NCBI RefSeq assembly: GCF_020873875.1
Contig: NZ_JAHWGU010000035.1
Coordinates: 1-64,000 of the forward strand
Length of the DNA stretch: 64,000 nucleotides
Direction: 5' to 3'
Origin: Actinoplanes sp. DH11
GTDB lineage: Bacteria > Actinomycetota > Actinomycetes > Mycobacteriales > Micromonosporaceae
The position numbers and the translations under genes were made by a program. Shown here piece after piece: positions 25,201 to 32,495 of the stretch; the first letter of the stretch is position 1; the number at the start of each line of letters is the position of its first letter. The notes under the pieces were generated by a model that had not been told where the DNA came from, searched no databases, and worked only from the letters and a program-made list of their open reading frames with translations.

Positions 25201-25929
25201 GTCCGGGTCGGCGGTGATGTCCAGGACGCTGCCGATCACCTGCTGCGGCAGGGCGTGCTGCTCCCTGGCGAGGCGGCCCACCTCGCGCCGCACGGTCCGG
25301 CCGATCAGTTCGAGCGGGATGTGTTCCCGGGTGGCGTGCACGTCGCCCTCGTTGTCGGCGAACCGGCCCAGCACGTTGATCAGCGCCTCGGTGAAGCGCC
25401 CGTTGTAGGCCTTCGTCTCCGGCGAGCAGGCGGCGATGACCCAGGCCCGGCCGTCGCCGCCGGCGGTGGCGAGCTGCCAGTCGAGCCGGGCCGCCGCACC
25501 GGCCTGGCACAGGTCGAGCAGGAAGAGGGTACGCGGCGCCTGCGGGAAGTCCGCGATCCGCAGCAACCAGGCGGTGACGTCACTCATCGCGTGGTACGCG
25601 CCGTCCGACCCGACCACGTAGAGCGTGCCCGCCCTGGTCAGCATGCCGTGACTGAGCACATGCACGAGCAGGACGTCGTCCGGGCCGAGCTCGTCGGCGG
25701 CGGCCCAGAAGTGACCGGCCAGGTCGGCGGCCCGCAGCCGCCGGGTGTCGTCAGGGGCCACACAGTCGTACCCGAACCGGGTGAGGACCGCGCCCAGCGC
25801 CTTGATCCGGTCGCCGGCCATCTCCAGCGGATCCCAGGCGTGGTCGGCGGGGATCTCCGGATCGGTGGCGGGGCCACCGAAGCGCTCGATGCCGATGAGG
25901 ACCGCTTTGCGTACGGGTACGGCCCTCAC
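22207..25929 (-). CDS. caspase-STAND NTPase-beta-propeller protein (locus A)
   Basis: This 1240-aa protein has an N-terminal peptidase C14 (caspase/metacaspase) domain with catalytic His94 in LLVHVLSHG and Cys141 in LFLLDLCQAG. A STAND/NACHT-type NTPase follows, with P-loop GSPGVGKS (327-334) and Walker B VIVVDALDE (417-425), then a helical region ending in a conserved FRLFHQGLADYLRRH block. The C-terminal half (about 760-1240) is a WD40-like propeller (DVRAWRLPRWNP, ATGSATGDVAVWDAADG). Such proteins are signal-gated proteases of conflict and cell-death pathways. The GTG start overlaps the upstream DivIVA-motif gene stop and its own stop overlaps the hydrolase start. Unlike the 51-64 kb array it lacks their extra C-terminal domain. 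Confidence 0.9.
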   Translation of the reverse strand: MRAVPVRKAVLIGIERFGGPATDPEIPADHAWDPLEMAGDRIKALGAVLTRFGYDCVAPDDTRRLRAADLAGHFWAAADELGPDDVLLVHVLSHGMLTRAGTLYVVGSDGAYHAMSDVTAWLLRIADFPQAPRTLFLLDLCQAGAAARLDWQLATAGGDGRAWVIAACSPETKAYNGRFTEALINVLGRFADNEGDVHATREHIPLELIGRTVRREVGRLAREQHALPQQVIGSVLDITADPDLPPFFRNAGHATDDRNLARPRVDVTTTPFLDDVDESLDPEFFIERARGSHTRGVGCFSGRRRELKTLSAWFDGQDDVSLRVITGSPGVGKSALVGVLVCAAHPVLREPTRTIWDHVERAPFTCAGLAAVHARQRTADEIRHALARQLGLTPHDGDQWHPADFEEQVARRPRPPVIVVDALDEAEQPRDVLHRVLLPLADLRRPDGGAACRLLVAMRPWDDFAPLRDLAERGGGLIDLDRVSHEELRRDLYRYVDDLLSYHPPYDHEDFTGSRASFADGVARTLTTHRATSTGPRWGEFLVAGLYTHHLISQDAVTDSREATRRGREVPVTLPDLLEVDLAARTRIRWLRPVLVALAHARGQGMSVETVRHAAVAFAPDAGDEVPSHATIAAAIREARFYLRHAADVDGTTQFRLFHQGLADYLRRHHDGPAESEVSGPAGAERLTRALLTPLDGPGGRRWDEAEPYLLRHLAHHALEGGCPELLTEDPDFFVYADPDAVTTLLARQAPPWLTATDWPALLPAMDGSALSRRYALARHALTRQAPARHAPRSVDRRLAAPLRWQPAWSVGPHELPGNAELVLAGEPATAVATTRVGGEPFAVAATAGGGLTAWHLSERRRCWSLRGTLPILELDARDGRVVARDAFGRTGAYDVRTAVTRKLPPGVRFPDTAATTATVPTESGLLLVRADPAGGVRLFRDAAEPVPCGMFGTNQPVTALACAGGVGVVRIATVEGPEIVLTTWNLRKRLVGSREVLGHAPRTRNVSLVQHGRHAYVVTGGDDVRAWRLPRWNPEPARHATPAIVALWPGLAAVGTDQGSLTVHDATTGEVLTRVPAAHTAGVTCLGFTALNGRTVIATGSATGDVAVWDAADGSCLFLQVSLFDEPVARLTPVLDGSVIRVVVHSATHKIILAGGTKAVPVQADWPVPAEEPRLGGPVYSAEVDARGFVHIADSLTGRRRETITAGRPVRQARATADGHLFVLLDNVDAVLYRRRGIP

Positions 25930-27023
25930 GGCTGCATCCCCTCGCCCCGGAGCAGTGCCTCCAGCTCGCCGATGTACTTGTCGACCTCGGTGCGCTCGTA
26001 GCCGCGCAGCTGAACGGTGAAGTTCTTCGACGGCCGCGGACCCGGGGCGAGTCCCCGCAACCGGTTCTGGCACCAGACGGCGTATTCGTCGACCTCGGTG
26101 CGGGCATAACCGCGCAGGCTGACCGTGAACTCCGGCATCGGCGGGATGACCAGGCGACGCTTATGCGTCGGCAGGGGCACCGCAGCCCGGGGGCTGGACA
26201 GCGTGTCGGCAGCTGCGTCGGATTTCCCCGGCTTGGGCAGCGGTTCCCCATAAACGATCCCTCTCCGCGTCTCAGAATCCCCGTTGGCGCGTGCGTCGCC
26301 GAGTGCCGTCGTCGCCTCGGCGCGTCTCTCTTCGGCCTCCCGTGCCGCCCTCGCACGGAGCTGGGTGATCTCCCGCTCGGCGGTCGCTCGCATGGACGCG
26401 ATCTCGCGCCTCACGGTGGTTCTCAGCTCGGCGGCCTCCCTCGCGGTCGCGTTGCGCAGGTCTTCGGTCTCGCGTTCGGCGGTGGCGCGCACCACCCCGG
26501 CGTACGCCCGGGCCTGGTCGATGATCTCGGCCTCCCGCACCTGGGCCGCCTTGACCAGCTTGGCTGCCTCGGCCTTCTGGTCCTCCGGATCGGCCATCGC
26601 CAGCAGCTCGGCCGCCCGCTGCGCGGCCTGCGCGAGTCGCGCGTCCGCCTCGTGCCGCCCGGCCTCGGTGGCCGCGGCGATCCGGCGTTGCGCCTCGTCC
26701 CACGCGTCGGTGGCGGCCCGTTTCGCCTCGGCCACGATCTCGTCGGCGCGGGCCCGGGCGGCGGCCAGCTCCCGGTCCGCCGCGGCGGCCGCGTCCCGCA
26801 GGTCCTCGGGGGTGCTGTCGCCGTAGCGGGACAGCCGTTCCCGGACCTCGGCCACCTCCGACGACAGGGCGGCGAGGTCGGACCGGGCGTCGTGGAGCTG
26901 CCGGTCGGTGTCGGCCTTGGCGTGTTCGAGGGCGGCGTACCGCTGCTGGAGTCCGTCGAGCCGGCCCCGGATGGCCCTGGCCCGGCGGTCCCCGCGGGGT
27001 GCCGGTCCGGCGGTGTCGGTCAT
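25926..27023 (-). CDS. coiled-coil protein with two C-terminal DivIVA-type motifs
   Basis: The 365-aa protein is a long Ala/Glu/Arg coiled coil (about residues 15-240), then a basic linker, then two copies of the DivIVA lipid-binding hook motif: FTVSLRGYARTEVDEY at 299 and FTVQLRGYERTEVDKY at 335. DivIVA (Wag31) normally has this motif at its N terminus and targets curved membranes and hyphal tips. Here the order is reversed and the motif doubled. The stop overlaps the start of the caspase gene (GTGA), which suggests that the coiled coil assembles with the caspase protein. Confidence 0.85.
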   Translation of the reverse strand: MTDTAGPAPRGDRRARAIRGRLDGLQQRYAALEHAKADTDRQLHDARSDLAALSSEVAEVRERLSRYGDSTPEDLRDAAAAADRELAAARARADEIVAEAKRAATDAWDEAQRRIAAATEAGRHEADARLAQAAQRAAELLAMADPEDQKAEAAKLVKAAQVREAEIIDQARAYAGVVRATAERETEDLRNATAREAAELRTTVRREIASMRATAEREITQLRARAAREAEERRAEATTALGDARANGDSETRRGIVYGEPLPKPGKSDAAADTLSSPRAAVPLPTHKRRLVIPPMPEFTVSLRGYARTEVDEYAVWCQNRLRGLAPGPRPSKNFTVQLRGYERTEVDKYIGELEALLRGEGMQP

Positions 27024-27138
27024 CGTTGCGCGTCACCGTCTTCTCGTGTCGGGTCGGGGCCGTACTGACCATGCAACGGAACCGGCGCGCCCGGCGACAT
27101 TGACCGTCGGTCCACTGTTGGCGGTCCCTTCGTGCCGG

Positions 27139-28002
27139 TCACGTCGGCCCGGTGCGGTCGACCAGATCGTCGAGCTTGCCGACGTAGTGATCGACCTGGT
27201 CCTGCCGGTATCCGCGCAGGACCGACGTGAAAATCCTGCTCGGCCGGGGGAAGCGGGCCGGGCGCCGCTGGAGGTAGCCGACCGCCCAGTCGATGTAGGC
27301 GTCCACCTGGCCCCGGTGATACCCGTTCAGGACCAGGTCGAACTGCGGCGGCGCCGGCAGCCCCTGCGGGTCGGGCTCCGGTGCGGCGGGTCCATCCGGC
27401 CGGGCCGCCCCGGCTTCCCGCTCGGCGGCGGCCCGCTGTCCGGCGATCTCGTACTCGGCGATGAGTCGCATCTGGGTGATGCTCTGCTCCTCGGTGTGCC
27501 GCATCATGGCGATCTCGAGCTCGGCGGCGGACCGCATCCGGTCGGCCTCCACCTTGGCGTCGGCCAGCATCTGCTGCGCCTCGGCCCGGGCGTCCCCGGG
27601 ATCGGCGAGCCCCAGCAGCATGGTCGCCCGGTCGGTGGCCTCGGTCAGGATCCGTGCCGCGGCCGCCTGCGCGTCGTGCGAGGCGGCGGCCACGATCTCG
27701 TCGCGGCGGGCCTGCGCCGCGGCCACCCGTTCCTGCGCCGCCGCCAGCATGGACGCGGCCCGCCGCTGCGTCTCGGCGACCTCGCGTTCGGCGGCGGCGA
27801 GCATGTCGCGCACGTCTTCCGGTGTGGTGTCACCGAATCGGTCGACGAGCGGCCGCAGTTCGGCGACCGTGGCGCGGGCGTCGTCCAGCGCCCGCTGGAG
27901 ATCGGCGTGCTCGTGTTCCAGGGCGGCGTGCCGCTGCTCGAGCCGTTCCAGCCGGTTCTTGATCGCGCGTACTCGCCGTCCGTAGACGGGCTCGTACTCC
28001 AC
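27139..28002 (-). CDS. coiled-coil protein with two C-terminal DivIVA-type motifs, paralogue
   Basis: The 287-aa protein parallels the downstream gene throughout: RAIKNRLERLEQRHAALEHE at the N terminus, a GDTTPEDVRDML hinge, a long coiled coil, and C-terminal motifs FDLVLNGYHRGQVDAY (221) and FTSVLRGYRQDQVDHY (258). It is the first gene of locus A; the GTG start at 28002 has GGGAAG about 10 nt upstream. The 115-bp gap to the next gene shows no clear terminator, so cotranscription is likely. The two paralogues could form hetero-oligomers, which is inference. Confidence 0.83.
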   Translation of the reverse strand: MEYEPVYGRRVRAIKNRLERLEQRHAALEHEHADLQRALDDARATVAELRPLVDRFGDTTPEDVRDMLAAAEREVAETQRRAASMLAAAQERVAAAQARRDEIVAAASHDAQAAAARILTEATDRATMLLGLADPGDARAEAQQMLADAKVEADRMRSAAELEIAMMRHTEEQSITQMRLIAEYEIAGQRAAAEREAGAARPDGPAAPEPDPQGLPAPPQFDLVLNGYHRGQVDAYIDWAVGYLQRRPARFPRPSRIFTSVLRGYRQDQVDHYVGKLDDLVDRTGPT

Positions 28003-28060
28003 TGGGCAGTCACTTCCCGGGCGTCGGCGGCGGGAGAAAAACGTTATCGGACCGGCGAGC

Positions 28061-28223
28061 GTGACGCCATGACGAACATCAGCCCACCGGGGATCGCGAC
28101 GCCGTGACGACCATCAGCCCGCCGGGGATCGCGACGCCGTGACAACCGTCAGCCCACCGGCGAGCGCGACGCCATGACGGCCGTCAGCGCGCCGGGGAGC
28201 GCAACGCCATGACGACCATCGCG
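28061..28223. repeat. 35-bp tandem array spanning a stop codon
   Basis: Five units start at 28061, 28096, 28131, 28166 and 28201 (partial). Each reads like GCGACGCCGTGACGACCATC followed by AGCCCGCCGGGGATC. The last two contain the C-terminal codons and stop of the membrane protein gene at 28184, so the array looks like repeated copies of that gene's 3' end. Confidence 0.92.
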
Positions 28224-28723
28224 TACAGCGCGACACCCGAACCCACCCCGGCGATCAGGGCGACGGTCGCCGCGGAGCCGCCGGCCGCGTACACCAGGAA
28301 GCCGGCCAGGCCGAGCAGGGTCATCGCCGCGCCGAGCAGGTGGAACAGCGGCAGCCGCCACGCCCGGGCCAGGGCGAAGAAGTGCACGCCGACCACGGTG
28401 GCGACCCAGGCGACGCCGAGTTCCGGGCGGTCCAGCACACCGTTGATCACGTAGAGGCCGCCGAACAGGGCAGCCACCTCGACCGCCACGATGATCCAGT
28501 AGCGACGGTCGGCGAAGCCGTGACCGGCGGCCCGCGGCGCGGACCGGGCCGTGCTGCCGGAGCGCGCCGTGCTGCCGGAGCGGAACAAGGCGACGAGCAG
28601 GGCCACCGCGGTGATCACGGCCGCGACCTGGATCACCGGCGGCCACGGCGACGGCAGGCCGGCGCTGTTGACCATGATGAACACGGTTCCGAACGAGATG
28701 GCGATCAGGCAGCCGGCAAACAT
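28184..28723 (-). CDS. small membrane protein of unknown function
   Basis: The 179-aa protein has about five membrane helices (residues 3-20, 31-48, 78-96, 101-140, 150-172) and a polar loop with the duplicated phrase RSGSTARSGSTARS. I do not recognise a family. The start at 28723 (MFAGCLIAISFG) begins directly with the first helix. It lies 29 bp after the ROK stop and may be cotranscribed with it. Its last codons and stop lie in a 35-bp tandem array. Confidence 0.7.
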   Translation of the reverse strand: MFAGCLIAISFGTVFIMVNSAGLPSPWPPVIQVAAVITAVALLVALFRSGSTARSGSTARSAPRAAGHGFADRRYWIIVAVEVAALFGGLYVINGVLDRPELGVAWVATVVGVHFFALARAWRLPLFHLLGAAMTLLGLAGFLVYAAGGSAATVALIAGVGSGVALYAMVVMALRSPAR

Positions 28724-28752
28724 GCCGCCGATCTTAAAGGGACGGCCGTCGA

Positions 28753-29934
28753 TCAGGTGGGCGCGCGCAGGCGTGACTGCAGGACCAGGGCGGCCGCGCC
28801 GGTGGCGGAGGCGGTCGCCGCGGCCGGCGAGACGGTCACCGTCACCGAGCGGTGCCAGGTCCTGGTGTCGGCCGGTTCCAGGCGGCGCAGGATGGCCGGT
28901 CCGTAGACGAAGGACGCCGCCGCGAAGCCGGTGCCGGTCAGCACGATCAGGTCGAGGTCGAGCAGGTTGACGACGGATTCGGCGGCGGCGGCGACGTGCT
29001 CGGCGGAGTCCTCGAGCAGGGCGTGGCACGCCGGGGCGCCGGCCCGTGCCGCGCGGGCGATCGCGGCGAAATCGGCGGCCACCGCGCGCGAGCCGGGCGG
29101 GCCCAGACCGGCCTCCGCGGCGGCTGCGGGATCGGCTGCGGCGGCGGCGACGACGGTACCGGGACCGGCCACCGCCTCGAGACAGCCGCGGCTGCCGCAG
29201 GGGCAGGGCGGGCCGTCCACCCGTACACAGAAATGCCCGAACTCGCCGCCGCGCAGCGCCCGCCCGCCCACCATGATCCCGGCGCCGATCGCGCTGCCCA
29301 GGTGCAGGGCCGCGAAGGCCCGGTCCGGGCCGCGGCGGGCCACCCAGTACTCGCCGACCGCGGCCGCCGTCGCGTCGTTCTCCACCAGCACCGGCAGCCC
29401 GGTCGCGGCCGCGAGCCGCTCGCCGAGGTCGTCACCGCTGCCGCCGGGCGGACAGAGCGGGCTGCCGCCGGGCGGACGGAGCGGGCTGCCGCCGGGCGGA
29501 CGGAGCAGGCTGCTACCGGGCGGGCGGACCAGGCCGATGCCGAGGCAGCGCACCACGTCCACGCCGGAGCCGGCGAGCAGCACCGTCACGCCGGCGGCGA
29601 GTTCATCGGCGGACGCGGGCGCGCCGGTGGGCCGGGCCAGCCGGGACACGATGCCGCCGGTCTGGCCGGTCAGCACGAACGTGGCGGTGCCCGCGTCAAG
29701 GTGCACGCCGACCGCGAGGCGTGCGCCGGGGTCGAGTTTCAGCAGCGTGCGGGGTTTGCCGGCGGTCGGCCGGCGGCCGGTCTCGACGACCAGGCCCTCG
29801 TCGAGCAGGCGGCGGACCGTCATCGACACGGAGGCCTCGGTGAGCCCGGTGGTCCGGGCGATCTCGACGCGGCTCAGCGGCTCGGCGGCGCGTATCACAT
29901 CGAGGATCGCCTCCCGGGCGCTGCGCCGGCTCAC
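28753..29934 (-). CDS. ROK-family transcriptional regulator with a repeat insertion
   Basis: The 393-aa protein has an N-terminal winged HTH (AEPLSRVEIARTTGLTEASV) and a ROK domain: VGVHLDAGTATFVL, LVENDATAAAVGE, GSAIGAGIMVGG, zinc site GEFGHFCV plus CPCGSRGCLEA, and NLLDLDLIVLTG. Between LGIGLVRPPG and GDDLGERL there is a four-fold repeat of LRPPGGSP, encoded by a 24-bp DNA repeat at about 29440-29535, where other ROK proteins have a short loop (usually GIPGPV). It is divergent from the beta-mannosidase gene and probably represses it. Confidence 0.87.
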   Translation of the reverse strand: MSRRSAREAILDVIRAAEPLSRVEIARTTGLTEASVSMTVRRLLDEGLVVETGRRPTAGKPRTLLKLDPGARLAVGVHLDAGTATFVLTGQTGGIVSRLARPTGAPASADELAAGVTVLLAGSGVDVVRCLGIGLVRPPGSSLLRPPGGSPLRPPGGSPLCPPGGSGDDLGERLAAATGLPVLVENDATAAAVGEYWVARRGPDRAFAALHLGSAIGAGIMVGGRALRGGEFGHFCVRVDGPPCPCGSRGCLEAVAGPGTVVAAAAADPAAAAEAGLGPPGSRAVAADFAAIARAARAGAPACHALLEDSAEHVAAAAESVVNLLDLDLIVLTGTGFAAASFVYGPAILRRLEPADTRTWHRSVTVTVSPAAATASATGAAALVLQSRLRAPT

Positions 29935-29950
29935 CGCCGCAGACTACACG

Positions 29951-29979
29951 TTGACTGGCTAACTTCAGCTCCTTAAGAA
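29951..29979 (+). promoter_or_regulatory. promoter of the beta-mannosidase gene (leaderless-type) with overlapping operator
   Basis: TTGACT (29951-29956), a 17-nt spacer and TAAGAA (29974-29979) form a good promoter. Transcription should begin at about 29986, on top of the tandem ATG ATG at 29984-29989, with no Shine-Dalgarno, so the mRNA is probably leaderless. The spacer holds TAACTTCAGCTCCTTAAG, a near-symmetric sequence and plausible ROK operator. Confidence 0.7.
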
Positions 29980-29983
29980 TGGG

Positions 29984-32485
29984 ATGATGCGCAAGACCGA
30001 GCTGCACACCGGGTGGACCGTCCGCGCGACCGGCGGCCCGATCCCCCCGGAGATCGCCGACACCGTCGTGCCCGCCGCCATCCCCGGCACCGTGCACACC
30101 GACCTGCTGGCTGCCGGGCTGATCCCCGACCCCTACGTGGATCGCAACGAGGAGGCGCTGGCCTGGTTCCACCGGTCGTCGTGGCAGTACGCGACGGTCC
30201 TGCGCGCCGCGCCCGCCGAGCCGGGGGAGCGGGTGGAACTGGTCTTCGACGGGCTGGACACGGTCGCCCGCGTCGACCTGGACGGCCACGAGATCGGCCG
30301 GACGGCGAACATGCACCGCGGCTACCGCTTCGACGTGGGTCACCTGCTCACCGGCGAGGAGCAGACCCTGGGCGTACGGTTCTCGGCCGCCCTCGACCAC
30401 GCGGAACAGGTCCAGGCGGAGATCGGCGAGCGGCCCCGGCCGTACCCTCATCCCTTCAACGCCATCCGCAAGATGGCCTGCTCGTTCGGCTGGGACTGGG
30501 GTCCCGACCTGCAGACCGCCGGCATCTGGAAGCCGGTGCGCCTGGAACGGTGGCGTGTCGCCCGGCTCGCCGCCGTCCGTCCCCTCGCCACCCGGCGCCA
30601 CCTCGGCGTCACCGTCGAGGTGGAGCGGCTGGCAGCGGACGACCTGGTGATCGAGGTGACTGCCGGCTCGGAGGTGCACCGGGAGAAACTGGCCGGCCGG
30701 GACACCGCGGTCGTCGAGATCCCGATGCCGGACGCGCCGACCTGGTGGCCGGCCGGGTACGGCGAGCAGCCCCTCGTCGGCGTCGAGGTGCGGCTGCTGC
30801 ACGACGGCGACGAGGTCGACAGCTACCGGACCCGGGTCGGGTTCCGCGACGTCCACCTCGACGAGACGCCGGACGAGCACGGTTCCCGGTTCACCCTGGT
30901 CGTCAACGATCAGCCGATCTTCGTGCGCGGGTTCAACTGGATCCCCGAGGATCATCTGCTGACGCGGGTCACGCGTACCCGACTGGAACGCGCCGCGGAC
31001 CGCGCGCTCGCCGCCAACGCCAACCTGCTGCGGGTCTGGGGTGGCGGCATCTGGGAGACCGACGACTTCTACGACGTCTGCGACGAACGCGGCCTGCTGG
31101 TGTGGCAGGACTTCCCGCTCGCCTGCGCGGCCTACAGCGAGGAGGAGCCGATCCGCTCCGAGATCCTCGCCGAGGCGCGGGAGAACGTCACCCGGCTCGC
31201 CCCGCACCCGTCGCTGATCCTCTGGAACGGCGGCAACGAGAACATCTGGGGCCACGAGGACTGGGGCTGGAAGGCGGCGCTGAACGGTGCCACCTGGGGC
31301 GCCCGGTACTACGACGAGGACTTCCCGGCCCTGCTGGCCGAACTGGACCCGACCCGACCGTACCACCCGGGCAGCCCGTCCAGCCCCGGCCACGACCCGG
31401 CGGACGTGCACCCCAACGACGACCGGTACGGCACCCGGCACGAATGGGAGGCGTGGAACCGCGAGGACTACACGCACCACGACAACTTCGTGCCCCGGTT
31501 CTGCTCCGAGTTCGGCTGGCAGGCGCCGCCCGCCTGGGCCACCCTGGTCGAGACCCTGGCACCCGGTGACCTGCGCAAGGACTCACCGGCGTTCCTGCTG
31601 CACCAGAAGGCCGAGGACGGCAACGGCAAACTCGACCGCGGCGTCGCCCGGCACCTGCCCCTACCCGGCGACTTCGCGGCCTGGCACTGGGCCACCCAGC
31701 TGAACCAGGCGCGGGCCACCCGGTACGCCGTGCTGCACCTGCGGTCCCACGCGCCCCGGACCATGGGCAGCATCCTGTGGCAGCTCAACGACTGCTGGCC
31801 GGTCACCTCGTGGGCGGTGGTCGACGGCGCGGAACGGCTCAAACCGGCGTGGTACGCGGTCCGGTCCGCCTACGCGCCACGCACCCTCGCGTTCGTCCGG
31901 CGTGACAACGCCCCGGTGCTGGCCGTCATCAACGACACCGCCTCGCCGTGGCACGCCCCGGTAGACCTGCGGCTGCTCGGCTTCGACGGTGCCGTCGCGG
32001 ATTCCCCGGCGGGCTCGGACGTCCCCGCCGACTTCGACGTCCCGGCTCACTCGGTGCGGCTGATCCCCGTCGGCCTCCGGCCGGCCGACCCCTCGAACAC
32101 CGTCCTGGTCGCCGAGGCCGATGGGTTGCGCGCCACCCATCTGTTCGCCGAGGACTTCGACCTGGCCTACGACCCGGCGCCGCTGAGCGTTGACGCCCGG
32201 CCGGTGGACGGCGGCTGGGCGGTCACCGTCACGGCGTCGTCCTTCGCCCGGGACGTGGCGCTGCTGCCCGACCGGCTGGCACCGGACGCCACCGTCGACG
32301 ACATGCTCGTCGACCTGCTTCCCGGCGAGAGCCACACCTTCACGGTCACCACGTCCGCCACCGTCGATTCGTCGGCGTTCGCGGGTCCGTCGGCGTTCGC
32401 GGGTCCGTCGGTGTTCGCCGCTCCCGAGGTGCTGCGTTCGGCGAACGCCCTGGCCGGACACCGCCCCGTTGTGGCCCGCTCATGA
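29984..32485 (+). CDS. GH2 beta-mannosidase
   Basis: The 833-aa protein has no signal peptide and matches beta-mannosidases through the sugar-binding, immunoglobulin-like and TIM-barrel domains: AIPGTVHTDLLAAGLIPDPY near the N terminus, ACSFGWDWGPDL, FNWIPEDHLLTRVT, acid/base Glu in LILWNGGNENIWG (about residue 414) and nucleophile Glu in RFCSEFGWQAPP (about 509). It hydrolyses terminal beta-mannose from manno-oligosaccharides in the cytoplasm. Translation begins at one of two adjacent ATG codons. The LacI-like gene starts 10 bp later, so they probably share a transcript. Confidence 0.94.
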   Translation: MMRKTELHTGWTVRATGGPIPPEIADTVVPAAIPGTVHTDLLAAGLIPDPYVDRNEEALAWFHRSSWQYATVLRAAPAEPGERVELVFDGLDTVARVDLDGHEIGRTANMHRGYRFDVGHLLTGEEQTLGVRFSAALDHAEQVQAEIGERPRPYPHPFNAIRKMACSFGWDWGPDLQTAGIWKPVRLERWRVARLAAVRPLATRRHLGVTVEVERLAADDLVIEVTAGSEVHREKLAGRDTAVVEIPMPDAPTWWPAGYGEQPLVGVEVRLLHDGDEVDSYRTRVGFRDVHLDETPDEHGSRFTLVVNDQPIFVRGFNWIPEDHLLTRVTRTRLERAADRALAANANLLRVWGGGIWETDDFYDVCDERGLLVWQDFPLACAAYSEEEPIRSEILAEARENVTRLAPHPSLILWNGGNENIWGHEDWGWKAALNGATWGARYYDEDFPALLAELDPTRPYHPGSPSSPGHDPADVHPNDDRYGTRHEWEAWNREDYTHHDNFVPRFCSEFGWQAPPAWATLVETLAPGDLRKDSPAFLLHQKAEDGNGKLDRGVARHLPLPGDFAAWHWATQLNQARATRYAVLHLRSHAPRTMGSILWQLNDCWPVTSWAVVDGAERLKPAWYAVRSAYAPRTLAFVRRDNAPVLAVINDTASPWHAPVDLRLLGFDGAVADSPAGSDVPADFDVPAHSVRLIPVGLRPADPSNTVLVAEADGLRATHLFAEDFDLAYDPAPLSVDARPVDGGWAVTVTASSFARDVALLPDRLAPDATVDDMLVDLLPGESHTFTVTTSATVDSSAFAGPSAFAGPSVFAAPEVLRSANALAGHRPVVARS

Positions 32486-32495
32486 GACCGCCGCG

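Noticed and set aside
22066..26001. Very long (1311-codon) plus-strand frame opposite the caspase-STAND gene
   Set aside because: High GC3 on the minus strand leaves this frame open; the minus strand has caspase, P-loop and propeller motifs and correct overlaps with neighbours, the plus strand none.
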